A DNA stretch of 64,000 bases from Micromonospora mirobrigensis. GTDB lineage: Bacteria; Actinomycetota; Actinomycetes; Mycobacteriales; Micromonosporaceae. Below, piece after piece: positions 1 through 9,689 of the stretch (positions are counted from its first letter, which is position 1; the number at the start of each line of letters is the position of its first letter). A program made the position numbers and the translations under genes. The notes below the pieces were generated by a model, which worked only from the letters and a program-made list of their open reading frames with translations, was not told where the DNA came from and searched no databases. The DNA is taken from contig NZ_FMCX01000001.1 of NCBI RefSeq assembly GCF_900091555.1, positions 1,054,001 through 1,118,000 on the forward strand, given 5' to 3'.

Positions 1-1961
1 GCCTCGCGCAGGTAGCGGTGGGCCAGTTCGGGGTGCCCGACCTCGGCGGCCATCACCGCCTGGGTGCACGCCGACAGCGACGAGTCGCGGACGGTACGCC
101 GCTCGTAGTAGAGGAAGTTGCGGACCTTCTGCTCGGGGGTGAACGCGTCCCCCCGCCAGTGCATGGCCAGCACCAGGTCGGCCTGCTTGACCACCTGCTT
201 GCGGTACAGGTCGAAGTACGGGTAGTGCAGCAGCAGCGGGTACTTCTCGGCCGGTGTGTGCTCGAAGTCCCACTCCTGCAACCGGGTGAAGCCCTCCACC
301 TGCTCGTGCACGTCGAGCCCGTCGTCGTACGGGATGTGCATGGCGTGCGCGGCGTCCCGCCAGGTGGCGGCCTCCTCCTCGCTGACCCCCAGGTCGATGG
401 CCTGGTCCCGGTAGCGCATGGCGCAGTCGGCGGCGGTGAGGAGGTTCCGCTGGGCCATCAGGTTGGTGTAGACGTTGTCGTTCTTGACGGCGGTGTACTC
501 GTCGGGGCCGGTCACCCCGTCGATGTGGAACCGGCCGTGCCGGTCGTGGTGGCCCAGCGAGCGCCACAGCCGGGCGGTCTCCACCAGCAGCTCCAGGCCG
601 ATCTCCCGTTCCAGCCCCTCGTCGCCGGTGGCGAGCACGTAGCGGCGCATCGCGTCGGCGACGTCGGCGGCGACGTGGAAGGCGGCGGTGCCGGCCGGCC
701 AGTACGCCGACGACTCCGGCCCCTCGATGGTCCGCCACGGGAAGGCGGCTCCGTGCAGGTTCAACGTCCGGGCCCGCTCCTGGGCCTGGTCGAGGATCGA
801 GTACCGCCAGTACAGGGCGTCCCGGGCCGCGTTGGGCTGGGTGTAGGTGAGCACCGGCAGGACGAACATCTCGGTGTCCCAGAAGGCGTGCCCGTCGTAC
901 CCGGGGCCGGTGAGGCCCTTGGCGGAGATCGGCCGGCGTTCGGCGCGGGCGCCGGCCTGGAGCACGTGGTAGAGCCCGAACCGGACGGCCTGCTGCACCT
1001 CCGGGTCGCCCTCGACCCGCACGTCGGCGGCATCCCAGAACTCGTCGAGGTATTCCCGCTGGGCCCGGCGCAGCCCGTCCCAGCCGTCCAGCCGGGCGGC
1101 GGCGAGCGCCGCGCCGACCTGGTCGCGCAGGGCGGGCAGGGACCGGCGGCTGGACCAGCCGTACGTCAGGTACTTGACCACCCGCAGCGTCTGGCCGGGC
1201 TTGAGCACGCAGCCGACGGTGGTGCGGACCCAGTCCTCGTACCCCTCGGACTCGATGGTGGTGCGTTCCGGGCCGTGCACGTCGTGGGCCATCGCGGCGG
1301 CAACCCGCAGTCCGCTGACCTTGGTGCGGTGGATGAGCAGGCCGCCGTCGTCGGTGGTCAGCTCCTCCTCGGCCTGCAACGGCGACTCCAGCACGGCGGC
1401 CACCCGCGGGTCGCGGCTCTGCGCCGGCAGGGTCTCGTTGGCGACCAGCTCGGACTGGAGGATCAGCCGCAGCGGGCCGTCGACGGCCTCCACCTCGTAG
1501 TGGATGGCGGCCACCGATCGCTGGGTGAACGACACCAGCCGGGTGCTGCGGACCTTGACCTCCCGGCCGGCCGGGGAGCGCCAGTGCAGCTCCCGGTGCA
1601 GGGTGCCGGCGCGCAGGTCGAGCACCCGCTCGTGGGAGAGGAGTTCGCCGTACCGCACGTCGAGCGGTTCGTCGTCGACCAGCAGCCGGATCAGCTTGCC
1701 GTTGGTGACATTGACGATCGTCTGGCCGGACTCGGGAAAACCGAAACCCGCCTCCGCGTACGGCAGGGGCCGCAGCTCGTAGAAGGAGTTGAGGTAGGTG
1801 CCGGGCAGGCCGTGCGGCTCGCCCTCGTCGAGGTTGCCGCGCAGCCCGACGTGCCCGTTGGAGAGGGCGAAGACCGACTCGGACTGGGCCAGCACGTCCA
1901 TGTCCAGCCGGGTCTCCCGGACGTGCCAGGGCTCGACCGGGTACGCCCGTTCCCGGATCAC
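1..1961 (-). CDS. Glycoside hydrolase family 65 disaccharide phosphorylase (3' end outside window)
   Basis: Probably splits an alpha-linked disaccharide (trehalose, maltose or kojibiose type) with phosphate to give beta-glucose 1-phosphate and glucose in the cytoplasm. The reverse-strand frame is open from a GTG at 1961 to the window edge. It begins [16 protein letters not shown] and shows the GH65 landmarks NGHVGLRGN near the N-terminus, [10 protein letters not shown] in the middle, and [13 protein letters not shown] with the presumed catalytic Glu at residue 488 (codon 498-500), about where maltose phosphorylases carry it. The start overlaps the stop of the upstream HAD gene as GTGA, so translation is probably coupled. 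The enzyme class is secure; the substrate is inferred. About 650 residues are visible and the C-terminal part is missing. Confidence 0.93.
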   Translation of the reverse strand, partial: MIRERAYPVEPWHVRETRLDMDVLAQSESVFALSNGHVGLRGNLDEGEPHGLPGTYLNSFYELRPLPYAEAGFGFPESGQTIVNVTNGKLIRLLVDDEPLDVRYGELLSHERVLDLRAGTLHRELHWRSPAGREVKVRSTRLVSFTQRSVAAIHYEVEAVDGPLRLILQSELVANETLPAQSRDPRVAAVLESPLQAEEELTTDDGGLLIHRTKVSGLRVAAAMAHDVHGPERTTIESEGYEDWVRTTVGCVLKPGQTLRVVKYLTYGWSSRRSLPALRDQVGAALAAARLDGWDGLRRAQREYLDEFWDAADVRVEGDPEVQQAVRFGLYHVLQAGARAERRPISAKGLTGPGYDGHAFWDTEMFVLPVLTYTQPNAARDALYWRYSILDQAQERARTLNLHGAAFPWRTIEGPESSAYWPAGTAAFHVAADVADAMRRYVLATGDEGLEREIGLELLVETARLWRSLGHHDRHGRFHIDGVTGPDEYTAVKNDNVYTNLMAQRNLLTAADCAMRYRDQAIDLGVSEEEAATWRDAAHAMHIPYDDGLDVHEQVEGFTRLQEWDFEHTPAEKYPLLLHYPYFDLYRKQVVKQADLVLAMHWRGDAFTPEQKVRNFLYYERRTVRDSSLSACTQAVMAAEVGHPELAHRYLRE

Positions 1962-2707
1962 CGGGCGACCCCGTCCAGCAGTTGGGCGAGGTCGGTGACG
2001 ACCACGTCGGCGCCGTGCTCGCGCAGCGCGTCGGCCTGGCCGACCCGGTCCACGCCGATCACGTACCCGAAGTTGCCGGCCCGGCCGGCCTCCACGCCGG
2101 CCAGCGCGTCCTCGAAGACGGCCGCGTTGGCGGGGTCGACGCCGAGCAGTTTCGCCCCGGCCAGGAAGGTGTCCGGGTGGGGCTTGCCGCGCAGCCCCTC
2201 GGAGCGGGCGACCACCCCGTCGACCCGGGCCTCCAGCAGCGGTTCCAGCCCGGCGGCGGCCACCACGTCGCGGCAGTTGGCGCTGGCCGAGACCACCGCC
2301 CGGCGCAGCCCGGCGTCGGCGGCGGCCTTGAGGTAGCGCACCGAGCCTTCGTACGCGTCGACGCCGTCGGTGTGGATCCGCTCGAGCAGCAGCACGTTCT
2401 TGCGGTTGCCCAGCCCGTTGACGGTCTCCGCCTCCGGCGGGTCGTCGGGGTCCCCCTCGGGCAGGGTGATGCCCCGGGAGGCGAGGAAGGTGCGGACGCC
2501 GTCGGCGCGGGGGCGACCGTCGACGTACCGGTTGTAGTCCGGGCCGGGGTCGAACGGCCGGAACGGCTCGCCTGTGGTCTCGGAACGGTGCCGCAGGTAC
2601 GCGTCGAAGGTCTCCGCCCAGGCGGCGTTGTGGACCTTCGCGGTCTGCGTCAGCACACCGTCCAGATCGAAGAGACATGCGGTGACGTGCGCGGGTAGGC
2701 CCAGCAT
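1958..2707 (-). CDS. HAD-family beta-phosphoglucomutase-like hydrolase
   Basis: Expected to convert beta-glucose 1-phosphate, the product of the GH65 enzyme downstream, into glucose 6-phosphate. The 249-residue protein has the HAD motif I nucleophile in [12 protein letters not shown] (Asp14 and Asp16), motif II in [10 protein letters not shown], the motif III lysine in [10 protein letters not shown] and the motif IV acid in [12 protein letters not shown]. Length and cap fit subfamily IA phosphoglucomutases. The gene is first in a two-gene operon and overlaps GH65 by 4 bases. A plain HAD phosphatase is possible, but the pairing with GH65 strongly favours the mutase. Confidence 0.9.
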   Translation of the reverse strand: MLGLPAHVTACLFDLDGVLTQTAKVHNAAWAETFDAYLRHRSETTGEPFRPFDPGPDYNRYVDGRPRADGVRTFLASRGITLPEGDPDDPPEAETVNGLGNRKNVLLLERIHTDGVDAYEGSVRYLKAAADAGLRRAVVSASANCRDVVAAAGLEPLLEARVDGVVARSEGLRGKPHPDTFLAGAKLLGVDPANAAVFEDALAGVEAGRAGNFGYVIGVDRVGQADALREHGADVVVTDLAQLLDGVAR

Positions 2708-2764
2708 GGTGCGAATCTATCCACCGGAGGGGCCGGGCAAACCCGATTCGCCCGGCGCGGCGAG

Positions 2765-3232
2765 TCAGCGGTTGGGGCGTAGCGTCCAGACCACCGTCAG
2801 TAGCGAGGTGACGGTGCCGTCCTCGGTGCCGATCTCGACCACGACCGGGAACTCCGGCCGCCTGCCGGCGTCCAGCTCGGCGAGGACGTCGGCGACCGGC
2901 CGGCCGAGCCGCGCGGTGGCCAGCACCGGCCCCATCGCCACCTTCTTGTACGCGATCTCCGCCGTGACGGCCAGCGGCACCGCCCGGTCCAGCACCGGCG
3001 TGAAGGCGGCCAGCACCACGGCGCCGGAGGCGGTCTCGCCGAGGGTGAACATGGCGCCGGCGTGCGGGCCGCCGACGTGGTTGTGGTGCTCGGGGGCGTC
3101 CGGGAGGCGGACGACGGCACGTACGCCTCCGTCGGCCTCCGGGGCCACCTCGACGAATTCGATTCCGAGCGTACGGGCGAACGGCACTGCCTCCAGCAGA
3201 CCTGCCGCCACCTGGCGAGAGTCGATGGACAT
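2765..3232 (-). CDS. Hotdog-fold thioesterase family protein (DUF4442/PaaI-like)
   Basis: A 155-residue single hotdog domain, probably acting on an acyl-CoA or similar thioester in the cytoplasm. The central helix segment NHVGGPHAGAMFTLGE is the usual hotdog core and is followed by beta strands (AEIAYKKVAMGPVLATA). The start MSIDSRQ at 3232 is chosen because the domain begins directly after it. It lies 57 bases upstream of the HAD gene on the same strand, so it may share a transcript, but no functional tie is apparent. Substrate unknown. Confidence 0.8.
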   Translation of the reverse strand: MSIDSRQVAAGLLEAVPFARTLGIEFVEVAPEADGGVRAVVRLPDAPEHHNHVGGPHAGAMFTLGETASGAVVLAAFTPVLDRAVPLAVTAEIAYKKVAMGPVLATARLGRPVADVLAELDAGRRPEFPVVVEIGTEDGTVTSLLTVVWTLRPNR

Positions 3233-3263
3233 GCCCGAACGCTACTCGCCAGTAACTTGCGGT

Positions 3264-3317
3264 GCAAGGAGGGGCCCCTTGTTAACGCCTCCGGTATAGC
3301 AGGGGCCCCCTATTAAC
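3264..3317 (+). repeat. GGGGCCCC/TTAAC interspersed repeat, copy 1
   Basis: A 54-base unit built from two direct half-repeats, each a GGGGCCCC palindrome followed by a TTAAC tail, joined by GCCTCCGGTATA. It lies between two divergently transcribed genes, so it is not simply a terminator. Near-identical copies sit at 3695-3748 (reverse) and 17299-17352, and a half copy at 58341-58363. From memory this type of repeat is very common in Micromonospora genomes; that is not verified here. Confidence 0.85.
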
Positions 3318-3353
3318 ACCCCAACCGCGCCCGCGTACCCCGGACGAGCAGTC

Positions 3354-3686
3354 ATGATCAGCCACCGACTGCCGCAGCCGGGCGACGGCCCGCCTGCGGA
3401 CCGGCCCCGGCCCTACCCGCACCAAGCCCCGCCGCACACGCCGCTGCGGCCGATGTGGTGCTGCCGGGCCTGCGGGCGGCCGTGGCCGTGCCCGGACGCC
3501 CGGCTGCTGCTCAAGGCGGAGTACGCCGACAACCAGGTCGGCCTGTCGCTCTACCTGTGCGGGCTGCTCTACGAGGCGGCGCGCGACCTCTACCGGCTGA
3601 ACCCCGACGGCGGCCCGTCACCGGCCGAGCTGTTCCAGCGGTTCGTGGCCTGGGGCCCCTACCGCCGCCGGCCGGCCGACCCGTGA
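3354..3686 (+). CDS. Conserved actinobacterial small protein with Cys-rich CxxCGRPWPC motif
   Basis: A 110-residue protein of unknown function. After a Pro-rich N-terminus (residues 1-33) comes MWCCRACGRPWPCPDARLLL, which resembles a zinc knuckle, then a helical segment DNQVGLSLYLCGLLYEAARDLY. Related small proteins with this HxxxxxMWxCxxCGxPWPC layout are common in actinomycetes and some are labelled flavin reductases, for which I see no support. It stands alone between two GGGGCCCC repeats. The ATG at 3354 is used, but a start nearer the Cys motif cannot be excluded. Confidence 0.7.
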   Translation: MISHRLPQPGDGPPADRPRPYPHQAPPHTPLRPMWCCRACGRPWPCPDARLLLKAEYADNQVGLSLYLCGLLYEAARDLYRLNPDGGPSPAELFQRFVAWGPYRRRPADP

Positions 3687-3694
3687 GCCGGGGC

Positions 3695-3748
3695 GTTAAG
3701 AAGGGGCCCCTGCTATACGAAATGCGTTAACAGGGGGCCCCTCCTTAC
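3695..3748 (-). repeat. GGGGCCCC/TTAAC interspersed repeat, copy 2 (inverted)
   Basis: Reverse-oriented copy of the 54-base repeat at 3264, with both GGGGCCCC half-sites and both TTAAC tails; the linker diverges (GCATTTCGTATA instead of GCCTCCGGTATA). It fills the gap between the convergent genes ending at 3686 and 3752. With copy 1 it brackets the small Cys-motif gene as an inverted pair. Confidence 0.85.
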
Positions 3749-3751
3749 ACC

Positions 3752-5071
3752 TCAGCGCCAGCCGACGTCGATGCGGTCGCCGCGCTCGTCGAAGAAGTGC
3801 AGCGCGTCCATCCGGACCTGCACGGCCAGCGGCGCCCCCGCCGACACCGCCGGGTACGGCGCCAGCCGCACCGCCAGCTCGGCCGGCCGGCGGTGGTGCC
3901 GGCCCGGGTCGGGCAGCACACTGGTCCGGTTGCCGGACCCGGACACCGGCTCCGGCTGTGACTCGCCGGCGCGCCCCTTCAGCCGCTGCATCACCTGGCC
4001 GAACCGGCGCAGCCCGCGCTGCCCGGGCGGGGCGTCGTCGACCGCGCCGCCCATCTCGTCGACCATCACGGCGGTGGCGCCGATGTCGAGGAAGGCCAGC
4101 GACTCGTGCCCGTGGTGTTCCAGGTAGCGGATCCGGCCCTGGAGCACGTCGCCGGGGGTGTCCGGGGCGACCGGGGTGAGCGCCTCGGCCCGCATGCCGA
4201 CCACGATCCGCTCCCCGTGGTAGTGCGCGACGGCCCGGCTGCGGATGTCGTCCCAGGGCAGGTAGAGCGCCTGGTCGCCGAGGGTGAGGGTGACGTACCG
4301 GTCGAGGTGGACGTAGACCGACGCCTCCAGCAGGTTCATCCGCGGGCTGCCCAGGAAGGCGGCGACGTAGAGGGTGGCCGGGCGGCCGTACACCTGGGTG
4401 GGGGTGCCGACGTCCTGGAGCACCCCCTTGCGCATGATGGCCACCCGGTCGGCCATGGTCAGCGCCTCGGCCTGGTCGTGGGTGACGTAGATGGTGGTGA
4501 CGCCGAGTTCCCGGGTGAGGCCGGAGATCTCCGCGCGCAACTCGGCGCGGAGCCCGCTGTCCAGGTTGGAGAGCGGCTCGTCCATCAGGAACAGGCCGGG
4601 CCGGCGCACTATCGCCCGCCCCATCGCCACCCGCTGGCGTTGGCCGCCGGAGAGCTGGCTGGGCTTGCGGCCGAGCACGTCGCCGATGCCCAGCGCGCTG
4701 GCCACGTCCTGGATCCGTTCCCCGCGCGGGTTCGGCTCGACGCCGGCCAGCCGCAGCGGGAAGCCGATGTTGTCCCCGACGGTCATGTGCGGATAGAGGG
4801 CGAAGTCCTGGAAGACCATGGCGATCCGCCGCTCGCGGGGCGGCAGGTCGTTGGCGACCTCCCCGTCGAGCATCACGGCGCCGGAGGTCGGGTCCTCCAG
4901 GCCGGCGACCATCCGCAGCACCGTCGACTTGCCGCAGCCCGACGGACCGAGCAGCACCATGAACTCGCCGTCGTTGACGTCGAGATTGACGGCGTCCACC
5001 GCGAGTGTGCCGTCCTGGAACACCTTGGTGACATCCTTGAGCGCGACGGTGGTCACCGTCTCCTCCCCCAC
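3752..5071 (-). CDS. Sugar-type ABC transporter ATP-binding protein (MsmK/UgpC class)
   Basis: The 439-residue ATPase is expected to energise an importer of the carbohydrate-uptake type at the inner face of the membrane. Walker A GPSGCGKST is at residues 42-50, the Q loop at FQDF, the signature LSGGQRQRVAMGRA from 140, Walker B FLMDEP at 161-166 and the switch histidine in YVTHDQ. The C-terminal third holds TOBE/MOP regulatory domains. These are interrupted around residues 345-405 by a low-complexity insert rich in Gly, Arg and Pro, which is unusual against the roughly 370-residue family norm. No permease or binding protein adjoins it, so like MsiK it may serve several importers. Confidence 0.9.
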   Translation of the reverse strand: MGEETVTTVALKDVTKVFQDGTLAVDAVNLDVNDGEFMVLLGPSGCGKSTVLRMVAGLEDPTSGAVMLDGEVANDLPPRERRIAMVFQDFALYPHMTVGDNIGFPLRLAGVEPNPRGERIQDVASALGIGDVLGRKPSQLSGGQRQRVAMGRAIVRRPGLFLMDEPLSNLDSGLRAELRAEISGLTRELGVTTIYVTHDQAEALTMADRVAIMRKGVLQDVGTPTQVYGRPATLYVAAFLGSPRMNLLEASVYVHLDRYVTLTLGDQALYLPWDDIRSRAVAHYHGERIVVGMRAEALTPVAPDTPGDVLQGRIRYLEHHGHESLAFLDIGATAVMVDEMGGAVDDAPPGQRGLRRFGQVMQRLKGRAGESQPEPVSGSGNRTSVLPDPGRHHRRPAELAVRLAPYPAVSAGAPLAVQVRMDALHFFDERGDRIDVGWR

Positions 5072-5201
5072 GTCGTCTGGCCGAACCCGCGATTGACTGT
5101 GACCAGGATCATTCGATCAGCACATCGGGTAAACGTTCCATGTTCGGCTCGTGACGGCCCCGTTACCGACGCGCCGCGAGAGCGTACGGCACCACTGCTG
5201 G

Positions 5202-7433
5202 TCAGGGGCACCCCGTATCGAATGCCGGACCGGGATCGGCACGTTCGGTGACCGGGGCCGCCGGTTCGTCCAGAAAGACGCGACGGGCCACCCGTTCCGC
5301 CGCGTGCCCGTCCTCCAGCGCGCAGAACCGCTCCCGGAAGCGCCGCCTGGCGGCGGTGGCCTCCGCCCCGGTGACCGCGCCGGAGCGGAACGCCTCCAGC
5401 AGGCCGGCGAAGTCGCCGGCCACCGCCCCCGGCGGCTCGGCGGTCACATCGAAGTAGACCCCCCGGGCCAGCCGGTACGCCTCGTGGTCCGGGGCGTACA
5501 CCACGATCGGGCGGTCCAGGACGGCGTAGTCGAACATCGCCGACGAGTAGTCGCTGACCAGCACGTCCGCCGCCAGGTACAGCTCCTCCACCGGGTCGTG
5601 CCCGCTGACGTCGGCGACCCGGGCGACGGCCCGTCCGGGCTCGGGTCGCCGCCGGTCGTGGAAGTAGTGGCTGCGCATCAGCACCCGCCCGGTCGGGCCG
5701 AGCGCGTCACGCAGCCGCTCCGGATCGAACGAGGGCCGGTAGTCGGGCAGGTGCTCGCGGTGCGTCGGGGCGTAGAGCACCACCCGGTCGTCCGGGCCGA
5801 TGCCGAGCCGGGCGCGGGCGGCGCGTACCTCCTCGGCGGTGGCGGTGACCAGCCGGTCGTTGCGCGGGTAGCCCACCTCCAGCGTGGTGTACGCCGCCGG
5901 GTAGGCCCGCTCCCACATCTGGCTGGAGAAGCTGTTCGCGCTGATGCTGTGGTCCCACCGGTCGATCCGGCGCAGCAGCTTCGCGAAGTCCATCCCCAGC
6001 GCGCCGAGCGGGTAGCGCTGCTGATCGAGCCCCATCACCTTGACCGGGGTGCCGTGGTGGGTCTGCACGTGCACCGAGCCGGGTCGCTTGTGGACGAAGT
6101 CGGGGAAGTTCACGTTGTTGACCAGCCAGCGGGCCCGGGCCAGCGCCCGGTAGTAGGCCAGCGTGCCGGCCACCACGTACTCCACCCCGGGCGGCAGGGT
6201 GGCCACCTTGTCGGGGCGGACGATCCACACCCCGCGCACGTGCGGGGCCAGCCGGCGGGCGGCGGCGTAGATCGCGGCCGGGTTGCAGGCGTAGCCGCGG
6301 TACCAGTAGGCGGCGTAGAGGGCCAACGTCGGGTCGATCGGCCGGCGCAGCTCGGCCAGGTAGTACTCGTAGCGCAGGGCGTCCCGACCGAGCCGGGCGG
6401 CCCGCCGGACCACCGGGGTCACCCGTCGCCGGGCCGTCCCGGCCGCCGCGCGGGCCCGGTCGGCGGCGAGCAGCGCCCGGTACGCCGGCCACCGCCCGGC
6501 CGCCACCAGCCGGTGCCGCAGCCCCTCCGGCCCCGCCGGCACCGGATACCCGCCCGCCGGCAACCACCGGGTGTACGCGGCGACGAGCCGGGCGAAGAAG
6601 ACCGGCCGCAGGTCGGGGGCGATCCGTTCCCCGTTGCCGAGCACGCAGAGGCAGTGCCAGACCATCCGTTCGAAGACCACCGACCGCAGCGGGTCCACCG
6701 CCGGCCCCTGACCGTCCAACCAGCGGAACACCCGTTCCCACTGGTCGATGGCCTCCAGGTGGCGGTCGCCCCGGGTCCGGGTGATCGCCCCGAGCCGCCG
6801 CTGCCGGTAGTTGACGCAGACCCGGTCCAGCACGCCGATCCGCCCGGCGGCGAGCAGCACCGGGTAGCTGAACGGCACGTCCTCGTACCAGCCGGTCGGG
6901 AAGCGCAGCCCGAGGTCGACGAGGAAGTCGCGGCGGACGATCCGGTTCCACGCGGTGTGCAGCAGGCGCAGCGCCTCGGGGCGTTCCCGCAGCGGGAAGG
7001 TCTGCTCGCCGGGCGGGTCGGGGAAGACCTCGGCGAGGACGCTGGGGATCGGCCGGTCGTCCCAGCGCCGCCGCACGTGGTCGACCAGGAGCACGTCGGG
7101 GCGGGTGCCACGCAGCCGGTCGGCCACCGCGGGCAGGCAGTCGGGTTCGAGCCAGTCGTCCCCGTCGAGGAACCAGACGTACGCGCCGTCGGCCCGGTCG
7201 AGGCCGACGTTGCGCGCCGGGCCGAGGCCGGCGTTGGTTTCCAGGTGTACGGCGAGCACCCGCGGGTCGCGGGCGGCGTACTCGTCGATGATGGCGCCGC
7301 AGGCGTCCGGTGAGGCGTCGTCGACGGCGACCACCTGGAGGTCGTCGACCGGCTGCCCGAGGATCGAGTCCAGGCACTCGCGCAGGTAACCCTGCACCCG
7401 GTGGGCCGGTACGACGATGCTGAGCAGGGTCAT
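5202..7433 (-). CDS. Two-domain GT2 glycosyltransferase / CDP-glycerol glycerophosphotransferase
   Basis: A 743-residue cell-surface polymer enzyme. Residues 1 to about 230 form a GT2 domain (SIVVPAHRVQGYLREC, VVAVDDASPD, WFLDGDDWLEPD). Residues about 370-720 form a TagF-like CDP-glycerol glycerophosphotransferase domain (HGTPVKVMGLD, SANSFSSQMW, VLYAPTHREH, LVSDYSSAMFDYAVLDRPIV). It probably builds or decorates a teichoic-acid-like polymer on the cytoplasmic face. The fused layout is known in actinomycetes and firmicutes. It is a single gene with no other wall-polymer genes beside it. The start at 7433 is supported by the GT2 fold starting at residue 3. Confidence 0.9.
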   Translation of the reverse strand: MTLLSIVVPAHRVQGYLRECLDSILGQPVDDLQVVAVDDASPDACGAIIDEYAARDPRVLAVHLETNAGLGPARNVGLDRADGAYVWFLDGDDWLEPDCLPAVADRLRGTRPDVLLVDHVRRRWDDRPIPSVLAEVFPDPPGEQTFPLRERPEALRLLHTAWNRIVRRDFLVDLGLRFPTGWYEDVPFSYPVLLAAGRIGVLDRVCVNYRQRRLGAITRTRGDRHLEAIDQWERVFRWLDGQGPAVDPLRSVVFERMVWHCLCVLGNGERIAPDLRPVFFARLVAAYTRWLPAGGYPVPAGPEGLRHRLVAAGRWPAYRALLAADRARAAAGTARRRVTPVVRRAARLGRDALRYEYYLAELRRPIDPTLALYAAYWYRGYACNPAAIYAAARRLAPHVRGVWIVRPDKVATLPPGVEYVVAGTLAYYRALARARWLVNNVNFPDFVHKRPGSVHVQTHHGTPVKVMGLDQQRYPLGALGMDFAKLLRRIDRWDHSISANSFSSQMWERAYPAAYTTLEVGYPRNDRLVTATAEEVRAARARLGIGPDDRVVLYAPTHREHLPDYRPSFDPERLRDALGPTGRVLMRSHYFHDRRRPEPGRAVARVADVSGHDPVEELYLAADVLVSDYSSAMFDYAVLDRPIVVYAPDHEAYRLARGVYFDVTAEPPGAVAGDFAGLLEAFRSGAVTGAEATAARRRFRERFCALEDGHAAERVARRVFLDEPAAPVTERADPGPAFDTGCP

Positions 7434-7508
7434 CGGCCGTCCCTCCGTCCGGGAACAGCACCACTCTAATCGCCACGGATGACAACAAGAGCGGCTAATC
7501 GCCCAAGC

Positions 7509-8879
7509 TCAGCACTCGATCACGTTGACCGCGAGGCCGCCGCGCGCGGTCTCCTTGTACTTGACCTTCATGTCGGCGCCGGTCTCCCGCATGGTCTTGA
7601 TGACCTTGTCCAGCGAGACGTGGTGCACCCCGTCGCCGCGCAGCGCCAGCCGGGCGGCGGTGATCGCCTTGATGCTGGCCACCGCGTTCCGCTCGATGCA
7701 GGGGATCTGCACCAGGCCGCCGACCGGGTCGCAGGTGAGCCCGAGGTTGTGCTCCATCCCGATCTCGGCGGCGTTCTCCACCTGCTCCGGGGTGCCGCCG
7801 AGCGCCTCGGCCAGCCCGCCGGCGGCCATCGAGCAGGCCGAACCGACCTCGCCCTGGCAGCCGACCTCGGCGCCGGAGATCGACGCGTTCTCCTTGAACA
7901 GCACCCCGATCGCGCCGGCGGCGAGCAGGAAGCGCACCACCCCCTCGTCGGAGGCGCCCGGCACGAACCGGGTGTAGTAGTGCAGCACCGCCGGGATGAT
8001 CCCGGCCGCGCCGTTGGTGGGGGCGGTGACCACCCGGCCGCCGGCGGCGTTCTCCTCGTTCACGGCCAGCGCGAAGAGCGTCACCCAGTCCATCGCCCGC
8101 AGCGGGTCGGTGGAGTCGGCCTCCTCGGCCAGGCTGCGGCGCAGCTCGGCGGCGCGGCGGCGGACCTTCAGCCCGCCGGGCAGCACCCCGTCCCGCTCGC
8201 AACCGGACTCGACGCACTCCCGCATCACCCGCCAGATCTCCAGCAGGCCGTCGCGGATCTCCGCCTCGCTGCGCCAGGACCGCTCGTTGGCGAGCATCAC
8301 CTCGCTGATCGACAGCCCGGTGGCGGAGGTCACCTCGAGCAGCTCGGCCCCGGTGTAGAACGGGTACCGCACGGCGGTGGTGTCCGGCTTGATCCGGTCC
8401 GCCCCGGCCGCCTCCTCGTCGACCACGAACCCGCCGCCGACCGAGTAGTACGTGCGGGCCCGCAGCTGCGCGCCCGTCGCGTCGTACGCGGCGAAGGTCA
8501 TCCCGTTCGGGTGGTACGGCAGCGAGCGACGCCGGTGCAGCACCAGGTCACGGTCCGGGTCGAAGTCGATCTCGTGGGCGCCGTGCAGGGCGATCCGCCG
8601 CTCGGCGCGGATCCGGGCGACCCGAGGGCCGACCGAGTCGGTGTCGACCGTCTCCGGCGCCTCCCCCTCCAGCCCGAGCAGCACCGCCCGGTCGCTGCCG
8701 TGGCCGTGGCCGGTGGCGCCCAGCGAGCCGAACAGCTCGGCGCGGACCCGCGTGGTGTCGCTGAGCAGGCCGTCGGCCTTGAGCCCGGTCACGAAGGTAC
8801 GGGCGGCCCGCATCGGACCCACGGTGTGCGAACTCGACGGGCCGATGCCGACGCTGAAGAGGTCGAAGACACTGATCAT
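7509..8879 (-). CDS. sdaA: L-serine ammonia-lyase, iron-sulfur type
   Basis: Deaminates L-serine to pyruvate and ammonia using a [4Fe-4S] cluster. The 456-residue single chain has the N-terminal beta domain ([20 protein letters not shown]) and the C-terminal alpha domain with Cys-containing segments [19 protein letters not shown] and [18 protein letters not shown]. The chain ends in Cys (NVIEC), which in characterised type 2 enzymes reaches into the active site and ligates the cluster. Full length for the family. It is monocistronic, with a long untranslated or intergenic stretch upstream. Confidence 0.95.
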   Translation of the reverse strand: MISVFDLFSVGIGPSSSHTVGPMRAARTFVTGLKADGLLSDTTRVRAELFGSLGATGHGHGSDRAVLLGLEGEAPETVDTDSVGPRVARIRAERRIALHGAHEIDFDPDRDLVLHRRRSLPYHPNGMTFAAYDATGAQLRARTYYSVGGGFVVDEEAAGADRIKPDTTAVRYPFYTGAELLEVTSATGLSISEVMLANERSWRSEAEIRDGLLEIWRVMRECVESGCERDGVLPGGLKVRRRAAELRRSLAEEADSTDPLRAMDWVTLFALAVNEENAAGGRVVTAPTNGAAGIIPAVLHYYTRFVPGASDEGVVRFLLAAGAIGVLFKENASISGAEVGCQGEVGSACSMAAGGLAEALGGTPEQVENAAEIGMEHNLGLTCDPVGGLVQIPCIERNAVASIKAITAARLALRGDGVHHVSLDKVIKTMRETGADMKVKYKETARGGLAVNVIEC

Positions 8880-9689
8880 GGCTGCACTTCCTCGCCGCCG
8901 TCCCCGTCGTGCGGAGCCCGGCCCGGGTGGTGACCGCCCTGGTCAGGGCGGCGCTCGGAGCCGTCCGGGGTGTGGCCGGCCCGACCGGCGAGCCTACCTC
9001 CCCCCGTCAGGTACCCGCCCCCGCCGCCCACCACGCCCGTCCGTCCGTCGGCCACCCACCGGCCGACAGCGGATGTCGGAGGTCGCAGCGCCCGCCTCGT
9101 CGAGCGGGCACGGCGGGTGGCCTGATCCGTCGCGCCCCCTTTCGACCTGATGACGCAAACGGATCAGACCGGGGGCCTGGTCGACTCCGCAGACAGGGCG
9201 ACCACGGACCGGGCCCGACGACCCAGCCCACCACGAACCCACGAGCCCGGACGATCCGCCCGGGCTCCAAGACCGGCCGGCCCCGGACCGGTGCCGTCAC
9301 GCAGCGTCGCGAACCGCGGACCCGGCAAGCCCCGACGATCCCGCCCAGGCCCCCCCAGGCCGGGTCTCCACCAATCCGGCGAGCCCCGACGGTCGGGCCG
9401 GACGCCCGGGCCGGGCTGTCGCCTGCGATCAGTGAATCGTCTACGCCATCAGCTCGAAAGGCTTCGCCACAGGTGCCGCCCGGGGAGACGCAGCGGGCGC
9501 TGACGCCGGTGACCCGATGTGGTGGTCGTCCTCTTCCACCGGGCCGCAGGCGTTGGCGGGGCGCGACCCGGGTAACTCCCTACGGGTACGGGGCCGCCGG
9601 ATCCACCCGGAGACGGAGGGCGAGGTGGCCTCCGCTCTCTACCGTTGGACACAGCGCGGCGGACAGCCGCGCAGAGTGGGAGTACGACG
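8880..9689. other. Long intergenic region between sdaA and the PspC gene
   Basis: About 800 bases without a convincing gene; open frames here are Pro/Arg/Gly-rich shadows. It contains the promoter side of sdaA, for which no clear riboswitch or -35/-10 pair was seen, and the first inverted pair of the 29-base CTGATG element (9139-9460). The stretch 9470-9689 upstream of the PspC gene shows no recognisable structure. Confidence 0.6.
9139..9460. repeat. Inverted pair of the 29-base CTGATG element, pair 1
   Basis: The left copy, 9139-9167 (+), reads CTTTCGA then CCTGATGACGCAAACGGATC. The right copy, 9432-9460, is the same motif on the opposite strand (core CTGATGGCGTAGACGATTCA). They point towards each other and enclose about 265 bases of gene-free, very GC-rich sequence. 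Other pairs are at 30384-30561 and 62309-62448. Termini facing inward around a gene-free interior resemble a miniature inverted-repeat element, but no target-site duplication could be established by eye. Confidence 0.75.

Noticed and set aside
18..2336. Long forward frame of 772 codons over the GH65/HAD genes
   Set aside because: It is the antisense shadow of two clearly conserved reverse-strand genes, low in family features and rich in Val/Gly/Arg, as very high third-position GC produces.
4106..7313. Two long forward frames opposite the ABC ATPase and glycosyltransferase
   Set aside because: Shadow frames; the reverse strand encodes complete domains with intact motifs.
8880..9010. Possible glycine or serine riboswitch ahead of sdaA
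   Set aside because: Conserved glycine-aptamer segments could not be found in the reverse-strand leader.
9168..9431. A transposase or other gene inside inverted pair 1
   Set aside because: The interior is too short and its frames are Pro/Arg-rich without motifs.
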